DNA of 64,000 nucleotides from Pyrenula massariospora (lineage: Eukaryota; Ascomycota; Eurotiomycetes; Pyrenulales; Pyrenulaceae). The stretch spans positions 434,001 through 498,000 of the forward strand of contig JAGFMI010000014.1 of the NCBI GenBank assembly GCA_021030905.1. Direction: 5' to 3'. The notes under the pieces are model-generated. The model saw nothing but the letters and a program-made list of their open reading frames with translations. It was not told the DNA's origin and made no database searches. Of this stretch, positions 34,945-45,839 are shown in pieces; position 1 is the first letter of the stretch, and every line of letters starts with the position of its first letter. The translations under genes and the position numbers were made by a program.

Positions 34945-35421
34945 GGTGAGAGCTGCAGTGACGAGGGGGTTGAGCGGGAAGGGTAGAAAGAATACGTTTA
35001 ACTGTGAAGGCAGAGGCTCAAGTCTCCTGCAGGCATCGAATGATGTCGTGTCACCGGATCGTGGAATCTGCCCCTCACCTTGATTGGCGGGGCTGACGGA
35101 GTTAAGATTCACTCTCAAAGTCAAGACAACACCAAATGGTTCAAGTATCAATACTACAGCTTTCATTCATTAGATCTTGTCTGTCTCTGTTCGTCATTCT
35201 CGACGGTATATGTAAAAGTATGCAAGCGTCGGAACCCGTGTCGGAAAACGCGGCATAAACGACATTGAGCGAAAATGCAATTCATGGTCCGGTCCAGCTT
35301 GCTATGCTCCTGGCCCTGAATATGTCAAACTTTTCCAAATCGCAGGCTGGAAATTGTACAAGTAAACAGCAACACTGTGCCAGTGGGGGTATGAAGCGCC
35401 GAACTCCAATGTACAAAGACC
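34945..35421. other. intergenic, promoter of septin-like gene and 3' end of NTF2-RRM gene
   Basis: About 480 bp between two genes on the same strand. No further gene was seen. Confidence 0.5.
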
Positions 35422-36922
35422 CTAAACAGGCTGAGCCTGGCTGCGCCCTTTGGGGGTAATGTTTCCACGACCACGGTTCTGGAAACCGCCACGGTTTGCT
35501 TCCTTCTGATAGTTTCCACCTTGACTGCCTTGGCGGCCCTGCATTAGACCTCCTCTACCGCGGCCAGTATTAGCTCCACCACGATTGTAGTTCTGATTTC
35601 CAAAAGCGCCCGGTCGGGGACGGCGTTCTTCAACATTGATTTGTTCAGTGCCGATGGTGTGTGGATTGGCGGCGACGGCAGCTTGATAGGCGGTAGGATC
35701 GGCAAAATCGACAAACGCACAGTTCTATGGCGGGTTAGCTTAGTTTAAAAAGAGGAGGTAAATGTATTACCTTTGGTCGAGATACATCAAAGTACTTGAG
35801 CTCGCCAAATTTCTCTAGCGTGACTTTCAAGAGATGCGCGTCAACTTTCTCGTTTACATTCTTAATGTAAGCTAAGGTATTCTGTTCGGTCGATTTCTGC
35901 TGTGGGCGGTTCTGCTTCTTGCCGTGATCGGCTGTCTGCCATCCACTACCAGAAGACGCTGGGCTTGGAATCGACTCAGCAGTAGCTGGTTGCGTAGCTG
36001 GCAACGTTGGCTTTGGAGCCTTTGGCTGAGTCGGAACTGCAGGAGGCGTAGCTGTAGAAGGAGGCGCTTTGGCGCCAACCATGTTTGCCCACGTCTTCTT
36101 TGCTGGAGGAACCTCTGCCGGGGCAGGAGTAGCAGCTTTTGGGGGGCTCCGAGCAGGTGACGGCTCTGGTTCTGGAGGATTTTCAGCCGCAATGGTCGGT
36201 AGCTCTTCTGTAGGCTCTGGGATGGGCTCAGGCTCAGGCTGAGATTGTTCTTCCTCTGTCGCACCGTTTAGAGTTACAGATTCCTCGGGCTGGTCGACAA
36301 CTTTTTCAAGCTTCGCGTCAACAATTTCGGCGGCTGCCTCGTTGGCCATTGACTCATGGCTTTGGTGAGCGTGCGGCACTTCAACGTTCTCTTCCGGCTG
36401 ATGCTCTTCAGTAGGCTCGTCAATGTAGTCATTCAAGTAGCGGAAGATGTCATTGAGCACGAAGTAGCCATTGGGTTGTTCAGCAAGAACGAAAGTCTGG
36501 ACAAATTTTCTGTGGGGCTCGGACTTGTTGGACAACTCGCCAATAACCTGGACAACGATGTTGTTGAACGAGGATTGGGAGTCGACATTGAGGACACGGA
36601 CTTTGCAGTCCTGAAAGCCAAGGTCTTTAATTTTTTCGCTGATTGCCTGCAGTAGTCAGTGCATGCTCAAGTCTGTGCTTGTGATACGAACCTTTTGACC
36701 AACGGAAGGAAGAACTTTGTCTGCTTCATCTCCCGTCACGAGTTGCGATTTCTTAGCGTAGAACAGGTGAATCTTCTCAGGGGACTTTGAGAGGTTGGTG
36801 TAGTACTGCTCCACAAAGAACCAGCCAATTTCCTGAGGATCAGCTTTAGGAGCAGAAGATTGCTGGCCTGGTGGAGGAACAGGCTCTTTGAAGCTCCCAT
36901 TCACCGGCGCAGAGTCAGCCAT
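35422..36922 (-). CDS. NTF2 and RRM protein, G3BP/Bre5/Nxt3 family
   Basis: Exons 36922-36692, 36646-35771 and 35724-35422 (all phase 0) give 469 residues. An NTF2-like domain (about 30-150) begins EIGWFFVEQYYTNLSKSPE and continues FNNIVVQVIGELSNK and FVQTFVLAEQPNGYFVLNDI. A long acidic, Pro/Glu-rich linker follows (EPEPIPEPTEELP), then an RRM (about 338-410: NTLAYIKNVNEKVDAHLLK, NCAFVDFADPTAYQAAV) and an RGG-rich tail (GRGRGG, NRGGFQNRGRGN). This order is that of G3BP in animals, Nxt3 in fission yeast and Bre5 in budding yeast: stress-granule RNA-binding proteins that also act as cofactors of the Ubp3/USP10 deubiquitinase. Function is by family; the binding partner is not shown here. Confidence 0.92.
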
Positions 36923-37757
36923 GGTTTGGGTGAGAAGATTAAAAATGGCGGGATGTCAGGGTCAGGTGATGCGGTGATGGGAAAGAGCCTCGGAGTAATT
37001 GTCAGGGACACATGGGAAGACGAAGGTGTGGACTGATCAAGGAGCAGAGCAAAGCTCGAGGACCTGAAGTGTGGGGAGGGGAGAGATGGGGAAGAACATG
37101 GTCGCGCTGGCAGCGGAACTTTTGCAAAATTGAGGCCTTGGCAAAGGTCGGGGGATTGGCCCAGGCTTCACTTTCCTCGATGGGAATGGTCGCCTAGCAT
37201 TGTTTGCCAAACACATCTATAAGTTTCAACCAGGACAATGCCACGGAATGCCTCTGTCTAAAACTCTTATTCATTGCCCATCCTGACTTTCGCCGTCAAA
37301 AGTGCTCAGAAGCACAAGAATATGGATGTTCCGGTCATGATATCGAGACAGACACACACTGTGGCATGAAGTCACTGGACAGATTGAGCAACTTCTCCCG
37401 GAAACACCACTACATATCAAATTCTACTTTCTCCTCTATCCTCCCTTCACTTACTTTTCTACTCTTCAGATATTGTACTAATCTTCACGCCGGCAAGAGT
37501 GACGAGATGTGGTGCTTTGAGCTAGACAGCGTCATTGCAATCCTGGATGGGTGTCAGACGTCGTGGCGCATCTGATCGTTAGCATTGGCGCCCGCTCCGC
37601 GCTCGCCCTGGCGTATATTGTATGCGCCACGACTTCTGACAGCGTCGGATGGCTCGTATAATTACGAACAAAACGTTTTATGCCTACTCACTAGCGTTAT
37701 ACTTCAACATCGCTATTTTGTGTTAAATACATCAATGTTCCATGTCCAAACTATTCA
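36923..37757. other. intergenic containing a short inverted-repeat element
   Basis: About 830 bp upstream of the NTF2-RRM gene and downstream of the oxygenase. It holds the 37552-37641 element; the rest shows no gene. Confidence 0.5.
37552..37641. mobile_element. Short inverted-repeat element, copy A (MITE- or solo-LTR-like)
   Basis: A 90-bp segment that starts TGTCAGA and ends TCTGACA. The first and last 20 bp are near-perfect reverse complements of each other (TGTCAGACGTCGTGGCGCAT at the left). A related 77-bp segment occurs at 57736-57812. It is non-coding. I could not see a convincing target-site duplication, so I cannot say whether it is a miniature DNA-transposon derivative or a remnant of an LTR-type element. 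Confidence 0.6.
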
Positions 37758-38719
37758 CTAGTCGGTCATCTCATTGATGACAATCAGTCTGACCTCCAAG
37801 CTCTCCCTTGCCGGTGCTTCTACCGGAGCATCCGCTAAAACAAATAAGTTGTGAGGGACACCTTCCACGTCAAGTAAGCATTTCAACGCATCGTTACGGA
37901 CACAGAAGCCTTACACCTGGGCCCATCTCCATAATCAGAGTCGTACGACAGAAACAAGACGATCTCCTCCGGAGTCTGCTCACTATGCCAGAACCATTGC
38001 TGTCCCTCGTCGTGCCTTAGCCAATATATCTCACCTTGGCTGTCAGAGGAAACGTGGATTTGGATAGGGACCAAATCCTCCGAGCGCACTGTGAAAGGGT
38101 CGCAGTAGGCTAGGGGTCTCTGCTTCACGGTGGCGCGCATCGGCCGCCAGACATTGATCATGCGCTTACGGTACTTCTTGGGACCCTCAAAGTATTTATA
38201 GATTTCTTCTTCGCTGAGATAGCGGCGAATACGCCGAGGACCGCCTTCAGCTGTTGCGTCAACATGGCATTCTCCTGACGGGGGATCATAGAGTGTACGG
38301 TCATTGGCGGTGGATGGCAATTTTCTGGTTCTGGATACTTTGGCGTCGTCTTTTCTAAATTTGTAGTCCCAGCAGATCACGGTCTCTGCGTTCAGAATCT
38401 CCTTTGTCTTGGTGCATATATAGTTGAGGTATTCCATGATTTCCGAGCGCTTCGACTTGGGGGTCAGAAAGCCATGGTCTAGAGATTTAACAATTTGCAT
38501 GCCATGCTTCTCAAGCAGTAGCTCGTCCTCCACACCTCGTATATCCCGGACTGTGATCCCTTGAACGGATTTGAGCCTTGGATTGGTAGGCGTTGACGGG
38601 TCTTGAGGACGATATTTGCCATTATAGAAGCGTATACCGCCGTCTGTGTTCTCGGGGCAGTCGATGAAGTTGAGCACAACTTCTGCCGAAGGTCTGCTTG
38701 AATTCAACGTGTCAAGCAT
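37758..38719 (-). CDS. AsaB/CmcJ-like oxygenase (GA4-desaturase family)
   Basis: Exons 38719-37915 and 37861-37758 (53-bp intron, GTAAGG donor, phase 1) give 302 residues, the usual size of the family. Landmarks are HVDATAEGGPRRIRRYL (the His-x-Asp metal-binding pair), INVWRPM, QRPLAYCDPFTV, LVPIQIHVSSDSQGEIYWLR and, across the splice, RCVPHNLF with a possible second metal His, followed by an ARESLEVR-type end. This family groups AsaB, NvfI and CmcJ-like proteins, many acting as Fe(II)-dependent oxygenases or desaturases in secondary metabolism. No backbone synthase (PKS, NRPS or terpene cyclase) lies within the window, so its pathway cannot be told. The substrate is unknown. Confidence 0.85.
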
Positions 38720-40024
38720 GACGACCCTCTATATTATGTACTTTCAAGAAAATAAACACAAAACTTCGACTTGAGCAGATACAGCTCTAGGAGAGAGAAC
38801 TAAACCGAGATGAAGAGAATCGAGGAGCAAAGGGGGAGGAGAATCGTTCTTCTCTGGAGCTTTGATGGCACTGACGTTAATGCTGCCGGGAGCCCCTGGA
38901 GATAATGCAGTCCTTCTGGCCCCGAATCCAATCGAATTCTTCGTGAGAAGCTGTTGTAGAGATTGCGCATGGCCCCTTATCGCTGGTCGCCGTGAGCGGT
39001 AGATGTGAGAGTCTTACATGATCAAGTGACAGCAGCATAGACTGGGTGTGGGTGTGGGCAAGTCGGATCTCAGGGAACAATGGCGGCTTGACTTCTTAGA
39101 TTTTCGGTACCGCGTCTCAGAAAAATGCCTCAACCTTGCATTGTGATAATTTCAGATTGTCTCATCCTCTTAAGATCTCCATACAATGCAAGGCGTTGTG
39201 GAGAGAAATGTTTGACGTAAAACAGAGCCCCGAAGGGAACACAAACTGCTCTCTTGCCACTCTTGAGAAGAACCAGGCGATAAAGGAAGTCCGGTGATTT
39301 GGAAAATGAGGTCTGAGCGCAATTTGACGTGATGCAGGACAGATAAGCGTTCCAGATCGAAAGGGGATATTCAGGTCTGGCAGAATCCTACAACAGTCGC
39401 TAATTTTTATAAAAGGCGTTATCCACCGGCCCAGAGCAGGGCGGTCGTTGTTCGCTCCAAACCTTCCAGTCCTGTCTTCCATCATCGGAAATTGGAGTTT
39501 CTAAACAGGGGATCAGAACTTGCAACAATGCCCTCCTCTACAGAAGGACGCTGTGTTAATCTTTTCAATCTTGTCCGTCTCCTTGGTGAGTACAAATTTC
39601 CAACAGGCTTTTGCAAGGTTGGCCTCTGATGTGTGACGAAAGTTCTGGCCATCTTGACGGCGCCGTTGAGCCTTGGATCGCCAGTTTCGGACTCCATTGA
39701 GACCCGTATGCTCGATGGGGATGCGCAGTATGACACGAGTGATGCGGGCCCTATTAGACTCCGCAATGAGGACACCCACCATGGCGGTTGATTGGACATT
39801 TCACCACTGCTTTGAGACTGGTAATCTCTACCCGTCTTCGAGAGCCAAGGTCAGAAATCTTGAACAACGGAGCTCAAGTTAGGAAGCAAATATAAAGGTG
39901 CCACAGTCATTCAGAATTTGAATAACAGTGAAATGTGGGAGAGAAATGATACAGGGTCACGCTCGTTCAATTGGGATTTAGTCGGCGAGTAGCTAAGCAC
40001 AAACAACTGTCAACAGACTTCTCT

Positions 40025-40615
40025 TCATAAACTTACCTTGATATGCTTTAACATTAGATTATGCACACTGTTGCATATCTGAGTTATGCTTGAACATAAA
40101 CCCCAGAATACCCTATGTTCCATTGATTTTATGAAAAGTTTTCCACGTGCGATGAATGATGCCGAAAGCTTTGCCATAAGAGTGTTGATATCGTCCGAAT
40201 TAGTTACGAATCCTGAGATTTCTCCACAGTCCCCGCCAGCGTGTAGTACCCATAAAATGGCTGGACCGCGCTTATGGTTTTTGCACAAAGCTTGATCGAG
40301 TTAAGCTCTGGAAAACAAGACTGCAAGGTTCTCTGGTGTTGAACCGAAAATTGTATCACGTGCTCTCCCTTGACCGCCGCAGTCCCATCAATACCGAGAG
40401 GTGCCCTGATCGAGTACATAATCGGCCTTCACCTCGGAATCCCACGGCAGTTCCCAAGCATTCAACTCCACTGTAAAGGCATGATAGTGCAGAACCCTCT
40501 TGTCGATCTCACTAGGTAGATGTTCCGACCCTAAAACTTGTGAATAAGTCGGAATCTCCCTCCTCGAAATAAACCACCTATTCATATCACAACTGCATGC
40601 CGGAAACCTCGCCAT
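40025..40615 (-). pseudogene. Possible remnant of a protein-coding gene
   Basis: Three successive minus-strand frames look protein-like and overlap: 40615-40388 (MARFPACSCDMNRWFISRRE start), 40419-40204 (VQHQRTLQSCFPELNSIKLC) and 40288-40025 (GPAILWVLHAGGDCGEISGF). Their order and overlap suggest one ancestral gene read through frameshifts. I could not join them with normal introns. A good pyrimidine-rich acceptor (TCTTGTTTTCCAG) exists in the middle but leads to a stop. No domain is recognised. Confidence 0.3.
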
Positions 40616-40802
40616 ATCTTTTGCCTTCTACCTTAACGAGAAGCTGGTACGCGCGTGCGCTCACGTGGTATCGATTGGGCTTTTGCCGTGAAAAAAGGCA
40701 ATGATGACAATGCTAATTCTTTGTGCCGCCCTGCGTACCTCCGAACACCAACAGACACCCATATTACTGCATTAATGGATGATTCAATGTATTCATTTCA
40801 TT

Positions 40803-41801
40803 TCACTGATCGTCGCATACTATTGAAGGTTCTGGGGCGGAAAGAGTTGAAATTGTCGAAGTCGTCGAAGTCGCCGAAGTTCTTGGAATGGTCGAAGGCT
40901 GTGACGAGGCTTTTGATGAAGCGCGGCCAGGCTGAGAGCTCGCTGCCGATTTAGTCATGTCTGTAACGGTCAACATGATCCCTAAGACCGATTCTTGAGA
41001 ACTGAGAGCAGTTTGTAGCTCGTCCAAAGCAGACTGGGGAAATTCAGCGTCGTCGTTAGAACCGACATCGCCCAGGGGCATCTCAGCCGCTGTAAAAGCG
41101 CTATCAATAATAGAAGCAGATGGAGAGCCAGACCTCTTCAAATCTAGGGTGGATTGAGAAGGACTAATCGCGAGATCAAAGTTTGTTGCAAGCGCTAGAA
41201 CTCTTTTGTTCCTTGGAGGGTTTCCATTGTTTTGCCGAGCGTGACACATTTGGAGGACAAAAATGGATTGTAGTAAGAGAGGGAAGCACACGACTATCCA
41301 GCAGAGATTCTTTAACATTTGAGACATGTACATCACAAATAGTCTTGAAGAGGCATATTTTGGAAAGAGTGCAATGCAGATTGAAAATATGGAAGGGACA
41401 GATCAAGAGCAGCTAGAATTGGCGAGACATTGAAATTGGACATTGCCCAAGCCCATCTGAACATGTTGTCCATGGCTAAGCTCCTACGTGCCATTAGAAA
41501 ATCGCAAGAGAGCGGGTCGTTACGATCATCGGAGTGCTGCCAGTCCTTCGCTCTGTCGTGAATGAAGGATCTTTCGGCCAAATTCGCCGACATAATGTCT
41601 CGGTTAGTTAATACGTTGGCGTAGGCGGTCGTCATACTTGATGATCAGGCTGTCAAATAATGGGGCGTGGCATGCAGTTTCCATGATAGGAACAGATGTT
41701 GGTGAAAGATTATCAGCGCCAGCTGATACAAATCCGGTGTTGTTCTGGGGCCAGAAGGCGAGTTCCCGTGGGGCAGAGCCTCTAACCAACAGGCATGCCA
41801 T
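40803..41801 (-). other. Cluster of uncertain open frames, possibly one broken gene
   Basis: Frames 41801-41604, 41635-41333 and 41336-40803 follow one another on the minus strand. The middle one is rich in Asp, Arg, Met and Trp (MARRSLAMDNMFRWAWAMSN); the last begins with a hydrophobic stretch (LCWIVVCFPLLLQSIFVLQM) and ends in a Ser/Thr-rich tail. They could be exons of a membrane protein, but I found no set of splice sites that keeps frame, so a decayed gene is equally likely. Confidence 0.3.
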
Positions 41802-42607
41802 GCATCCTCACACGTCTCTGTCCTCCTGTCTTGCATTCCCACACCACCAGCTTCCACCATTGGATAGCATGGCATTTTTCCCGCGCCGGACGTCTCCCTA
41901 CAACGAGAAAGCCGCGTGCACCCAGTAAAGATTTATGCATAAATCAGCATGATCTGGGATTGGGTGGCCTATTGCCTTTCTCCCCTCCAAATTGGAGTAC
42001 AGAATGTCGCATGAAGGGTTGTATTTGGTATTATTTTCAAGTTTTAAGCTTTTTTGCTATCAATTGGAGACTATTTGGGTTGCGGCACACTTGACTCGTG
42101 AGCTGAATGTGTTTGGACCTATCGCTACCCACTGGGGCCAAGTTGCTCGTCTGAGCCATGGCAGCCTGTGGACACCAACATCTCGCACCGTGAACATCGA
42201 GCAATCTATGTCCAGCAACATCAACATGGTTCGACATATCTTGAGCTGATTGCGAATTTGCTAACGTGGCACATCTGCCAACGTGCTGATGTTCTTGCCG
42301 GCTAGATATTTTCCGAAGAGCAATCCAGTCTAAGGCGCTGGAAGCTATTGACCAACAGACTCCAGCCTTACAGAATGATGATGAGGACACAGAACCTTCC
42401 AAGCCTCGAGGGAGCCGCAACTCGTCGGAAAAGCAATTCTAAGGGCTCTGCTTGTCGCAACCTGTATTCTCGACCGTTGCCAATAGGATTTGTGCGATCC
42501 TAAAAATGCCACAGGGTCATTCTGCAAAGCTAATAAGGCTTTTCAACTCTTGAACTTTCGTCTTATTCTACGGTCTTTACCCTTTCTAATTTTCTCATAA
42601 TGCCTGT

Positions 42608-44075
42608 ATGAAAGGACCCCCCATAATGCGCATCCTTTTCGTGGCTATTCTCGCGGCTCTTCCGTATCAAAGCTACACTCTCCAAAATCCTTGGTTCAAT
42701 CCATGGAGTGTCACGGACTCAGACTACGTCAACGTCCAAGGATATACAATGGTCGATGATAATGGACAATTAAGGAACCCATTTGGACCGTGGTTCAGGA
42801 CGGAGCCTGGTTACTCATCCATTAATGGAGGCTGCAACGACCGCAAAGAGTTTCCGCAAGCGTACGCCGAGTCAATGTTGACCCTTCAAGTTTGTAGGAA
42901 CGCGGTTGAGAACATTAAAAAGCCTAGAGATCAAGCGAGTAACGGCGACTACCTTGAATGGGACCGGCAGGCTAGAGCTATGAATGCTTTTTTCAAAGCT
43001 GGAATTGACCCTAACACCGGCGAGGTGGTGAAAAATGGACGATCTTCTGGAACGGAGAACCTTCGTCAGAGAATCATAGGTGCGCTAATTGCCCTATCCA
43101 CTCTAGTTCTGTGTACTTTGACTGTTTTGTCATTGTGCACACGATGAAGCGGGTTTCTATAGCATGAACCGGCGGCGCTGTCAAGCTAACGTCTACATAG
43201 ATACCATCACGAAAATCTTAGACTTGGCTACGAGCGAGAATCCATGGATGCGAGCTCGCTTTTTCTGCTCCGATGCAGGCTTGTATCATAGAAAACCAGA
43301 AGAGTCGAACCCTTGTGCATGGAATCCTATCCGTAGCCAAGGCTATCAGATGGAACCTAATCAATTTAGGTTCAGAATTAAAGATGACCCTAGTGAAGGT
43401 AATGCCTTCTATTTTTGCTAGCCGCTGCCTAGACTGACAAACATGCTTCTAGAGGTCCAGAAACTCGGAGCTTTCATCGTTCCTGCGGCGATAGAAGACT
43501 GGAGAACCTTTCCTCCGCGGGCTTTAGGCTGTCGTCCTGACGGGCTCAAGGTGTGTACTGACAGAGTGGAAGCTGTCACCGTGCCTGATTGGAAGGCCAT
43601 TATCTTCTGTCCTCATGCATACGAGACTAAGCTCGTTTCCGTCATCGCAGCGGTGCAGCAAGGGTTTATAACAGACGGGATGAAGCTTAATGCCGCTCGT
43701 TCCTACAGCTCGGTTCTGGTGCATGAGCTCATTCACCTGGTCGATAATGATGGGAGCTGTAAGCCTGACACGGGTCTACTGGAATCCTAGCTGACTTTGC
43801 TAGTCAATGACAAGATTGGGGTCAATCCAGACTCGAAAGCAAACCCAAAAGGCAAGTATAACGTCAATTCAAAGTCAAGAGACCGGTCGAAATTCGTATA
43901 CGGCGTTGGACCATCAATGCTCCTTGCGCAACATTACCCGGCACAAGCTGCCTCCTCCCCAGAGAATATTGCGCTGTTTTGCCAGGCTATTCTCCTGGAC
44001 CAATTCGATTGGTCGGATGGCGGAATTGCCCAACAAGTTCGCCCATACTCGATCAACGCGCAGATTCCGATGTGA
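42608..44075 (+). CDS. Secreted zinc metallopeptidase (HExxH), M35-like
   Basis: Exons 42608-43079, 43201-43398, 43453-43758 and 43804-44075 keep frame and give 415 residues (409 from the Met at 42626). A signal peptide is visible (MRILFVAILAALPYQSYT). The zinc motif HELIH is near residue 314 (SVLVHELIHLVDNDG); downstream YGVGPSMLLAQHYPAQAASSP resembles the region after the active site in deuterolysin/Lys-specific M35 enzymes (Y-G-x-x-x-x-x-L-A). The third zinc ligand is probably an Asp in the segment after HELIH, as in aspzincins, but this is not certain. Eight or more Cys residues suggest disulfides. Intron 1 is long (121 bp) with a perfect GCTAAC branch site. An ATG at 42600 opens a three-codon upstream frame that overlaps the start. 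Confidence 0.78.
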
Positions 44076-44576
44076 TTCTGAGCTGAACTCCCTTCTCATA
44101 TGTATTTCGCGTCATTCCGATCAGTCCTAAGTCCAGAGCTTCGATCTTTCCGAATTTAATAGTAGTGAGAGCTGAAGCAATAAAGCGAAGAGGTAAAAGC
44201 CCTTATAAGTCCGGTCAACCTCCTTTGGCGGCTGTTCGCCTTCTCCGCCGTCGTACCTGCCTCAGCTCTTCCCAAGTCTTGGCATCAATTAATGTCTAAC
44301 CTGCCATCTCCTCACCTTCGCTTTCACTGGTCCTCTGTCGCTCCCAATCCCTGCTCCAAGAAGCTTCATCTAAACTACTCTGGCCTTGGCTGCGTCTACA
44401 TCTCAAGCTCCAATTCTGTGAATCCGGTTCGAAATCCACAACGGCGCGCTTGAGGAGCCTAAATGGGCGAACGCAGGTTTCCAAGCACTCCAGTCGACAA
44501 GCAAAAGGCGAGAAATCACAGATCTAAGCGCATTAGGTCCTCTGACTGTGCATAGTCTGGCGGAAATGAAGACCAA
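44076..44576. other. intergenic, 500 bp
   Basis: Region between the protease gene and the next plus-strand gene. Nothing beyond presumed poly(A) and promoter sequence is seen. Confidence 0.45.
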
Positions 44577-45401
44577 ATGCATCACGGCTCCGCGGCAAAG
44601 GTCAGATTCACAGGCAACGACGAACCAGCTAAGGTCATTGCCAACTTCGTCAACACCGACATGACAAGCCAAGAAATCGCCACCATTCGAAAATATGAAG
44701 CGGTCAGAGCAGCCTTTGAGGCTCTGGGTGTCGAGGCCAAGCCGCACCTGCGCATATTTATGATGGCCAAGGAAGAACGCGCCGTCGGTCTGGAATTTGT
44801 TGACATGGTACGGTCGTGGAAGCCTACGGGGTCTTCTCTTGACATGGCGTGGTGGGCTTCCGGCTTTCTCCCAGACCCTCCAGCCACTGATCCAGTGGGA
44901 ACGGCCCTTGAGAAGCGACGTAGGACGTCCGTTGTCAAGCCGGATCGCGCAGAAAGAGCTCCACCCGAAGACATAGAAACTTCTAAGCAAGAAAGAGGCA
45001 GTTTGAACGAAGCCAAGTCTCCCGAGGGTGATGGACGTCCACAAAATATCCCCGCGGGAGGCGACTCCACGACCAGCCCAGCAGAAGCAGACGACCAAAT
45101 ATCAAGATCCCAGTTCATCACCGAGATGAAAGAGATCATGCACGACTATTCCAAGGACGAACGCATACGTTACGGGGACATCCTCATGCTCTGTCTCGAC
45201 GGGCTCACCATGCTCCAGAGCGAATGCGAACAGCTCAGGGAGACTTTGGCGTGGGCACCGCAAAGGAAGAAGGAGATCTATGAGAAGATACTGATACCGT
45301 GGATCAGGTGGGATCGGAGCCCGCTCTCAGGATCGATGAGGAAGCGGATGGACGTGCTGGAGTGGCAGAAGGGGAGTGCGAATGTGGCTGGAAAACCGTA
45401 G
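44577..45401 (+). CDS. Hypothetical charged protein
   Basis: A 274-codon frame. Three parts are visible: an N-terminal 100 residues with helical, chromatin- or RNA-protein-like composition (SQEIATIRKYEAVRAAFEAL), a disordered acidic/Pro-rich middle, and a C-terminal helical block (FITEMKEIMHDYSKDERIRY then DILMLCLDGLTMLQSECEQL). There is no signal peptide, membrane span or known motif. Length and composition support a real gene, but an upstream exon cannot be excluded. It is followed by a 56-bp tandem duplication. Confidence 0.5.
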   Translation: MHHGSAAKVRFTGNDEPAKVIANFVNTDMTSQEIATIRKYEAVRAAFEALGVEAKPHLRIFMMAKEERAVGLEFVDMVRSWKPTGSSLDMAWWASGFLPDPPATDPVGTALEKRRRTSVVKPDRAERAPPEDIETSKQERGSLNEAKSPEGDGRPQNIPAGGDSTTSPAEADDQISRSQFITEMKEIMHDYSKDERIRYGDILMLCLDGLTMLQSECEQLRETLAWAPQRKKEIYEKILIPWIRWDRSPLSGSMRKRMDVLEWQKGSANVAGKP

Positions 45402-45839
45402 ACTTAATCCCGCTTAACACATTAACTCAGGTACATCGCGATCTCATCGAAACTCTGTTGCGCTGAGGAGTAGATTTGGTCTAGCTTTGGTACAGTAACG
45501 ACCAGAGTCGCTCAGAGGTTGGGCAGTATATTTGGGCCAGCTTTGACAGAGTAATGACCACAGTCACTCACAGGCTGGGCAGGGACACGCGGCGTGAAGT
45601 TCTGGGAGCTAGCTATCTTGATATCTACGCATTGGTTTTGAGTGATACAAGCATTCTTGATTTTGCGGATCTCCTCTAACGTCTCGCCTTGATGCCTAAA
45701 AAAATTACGGCCCGTCACTTGAAAGTACCATCCACAGGATCCACAAGCGATAAATCAAAAGCGCAACGTGCGTCTATTACTCTATCTCAAACTCAAACCC
45801 ACAAAAACCAAGCACAACCTCTACTCAACGCATTCCCTC
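45402..45839. other. intergenic with a 56-bp tandem duplication
   Basis: About 440 bp. The minus-strand frame 45512-45718 covers part of the duplication and is probably not a gene. Confidence 0.5.
45471..45582. repeat. Diverged 56-bp tandem duplication
   Basis: Units 45471-45526 and 45527-45582 are the same length and align end to end; each contains a CAGCTTTG/TAGCTTTG core, a CAGAGTAA/CAGTAAC block and ends in TGGGCAG. They differ at roughly a quarter of positions, so the duplication is old. Confidence 0.75.

Larger units (their letters stand above)
38720..42607. other. Gene-poor region with degenerate open frames
   Basis: Nearly 3.9 kb without a clear gene. Several minus-strand frames have protein-like translations but change frame without convincing splice sites (40025-40615, 40803-41801, listed separately). 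Three CACGTG palindromes sit at 40144, 40357 and 40662. An AT-rich composition and lack of intact genes suggest an accessory or decaying region. Confidence 0.5.

Noticed and set aside
37758-38719. Secondary-metabolite cluster around the AsaB-like oxygenase
   Set aside because: No PKS, NRPS, terpene synthase or P450 gene is visible in the window; only the single oxygenase is supported.
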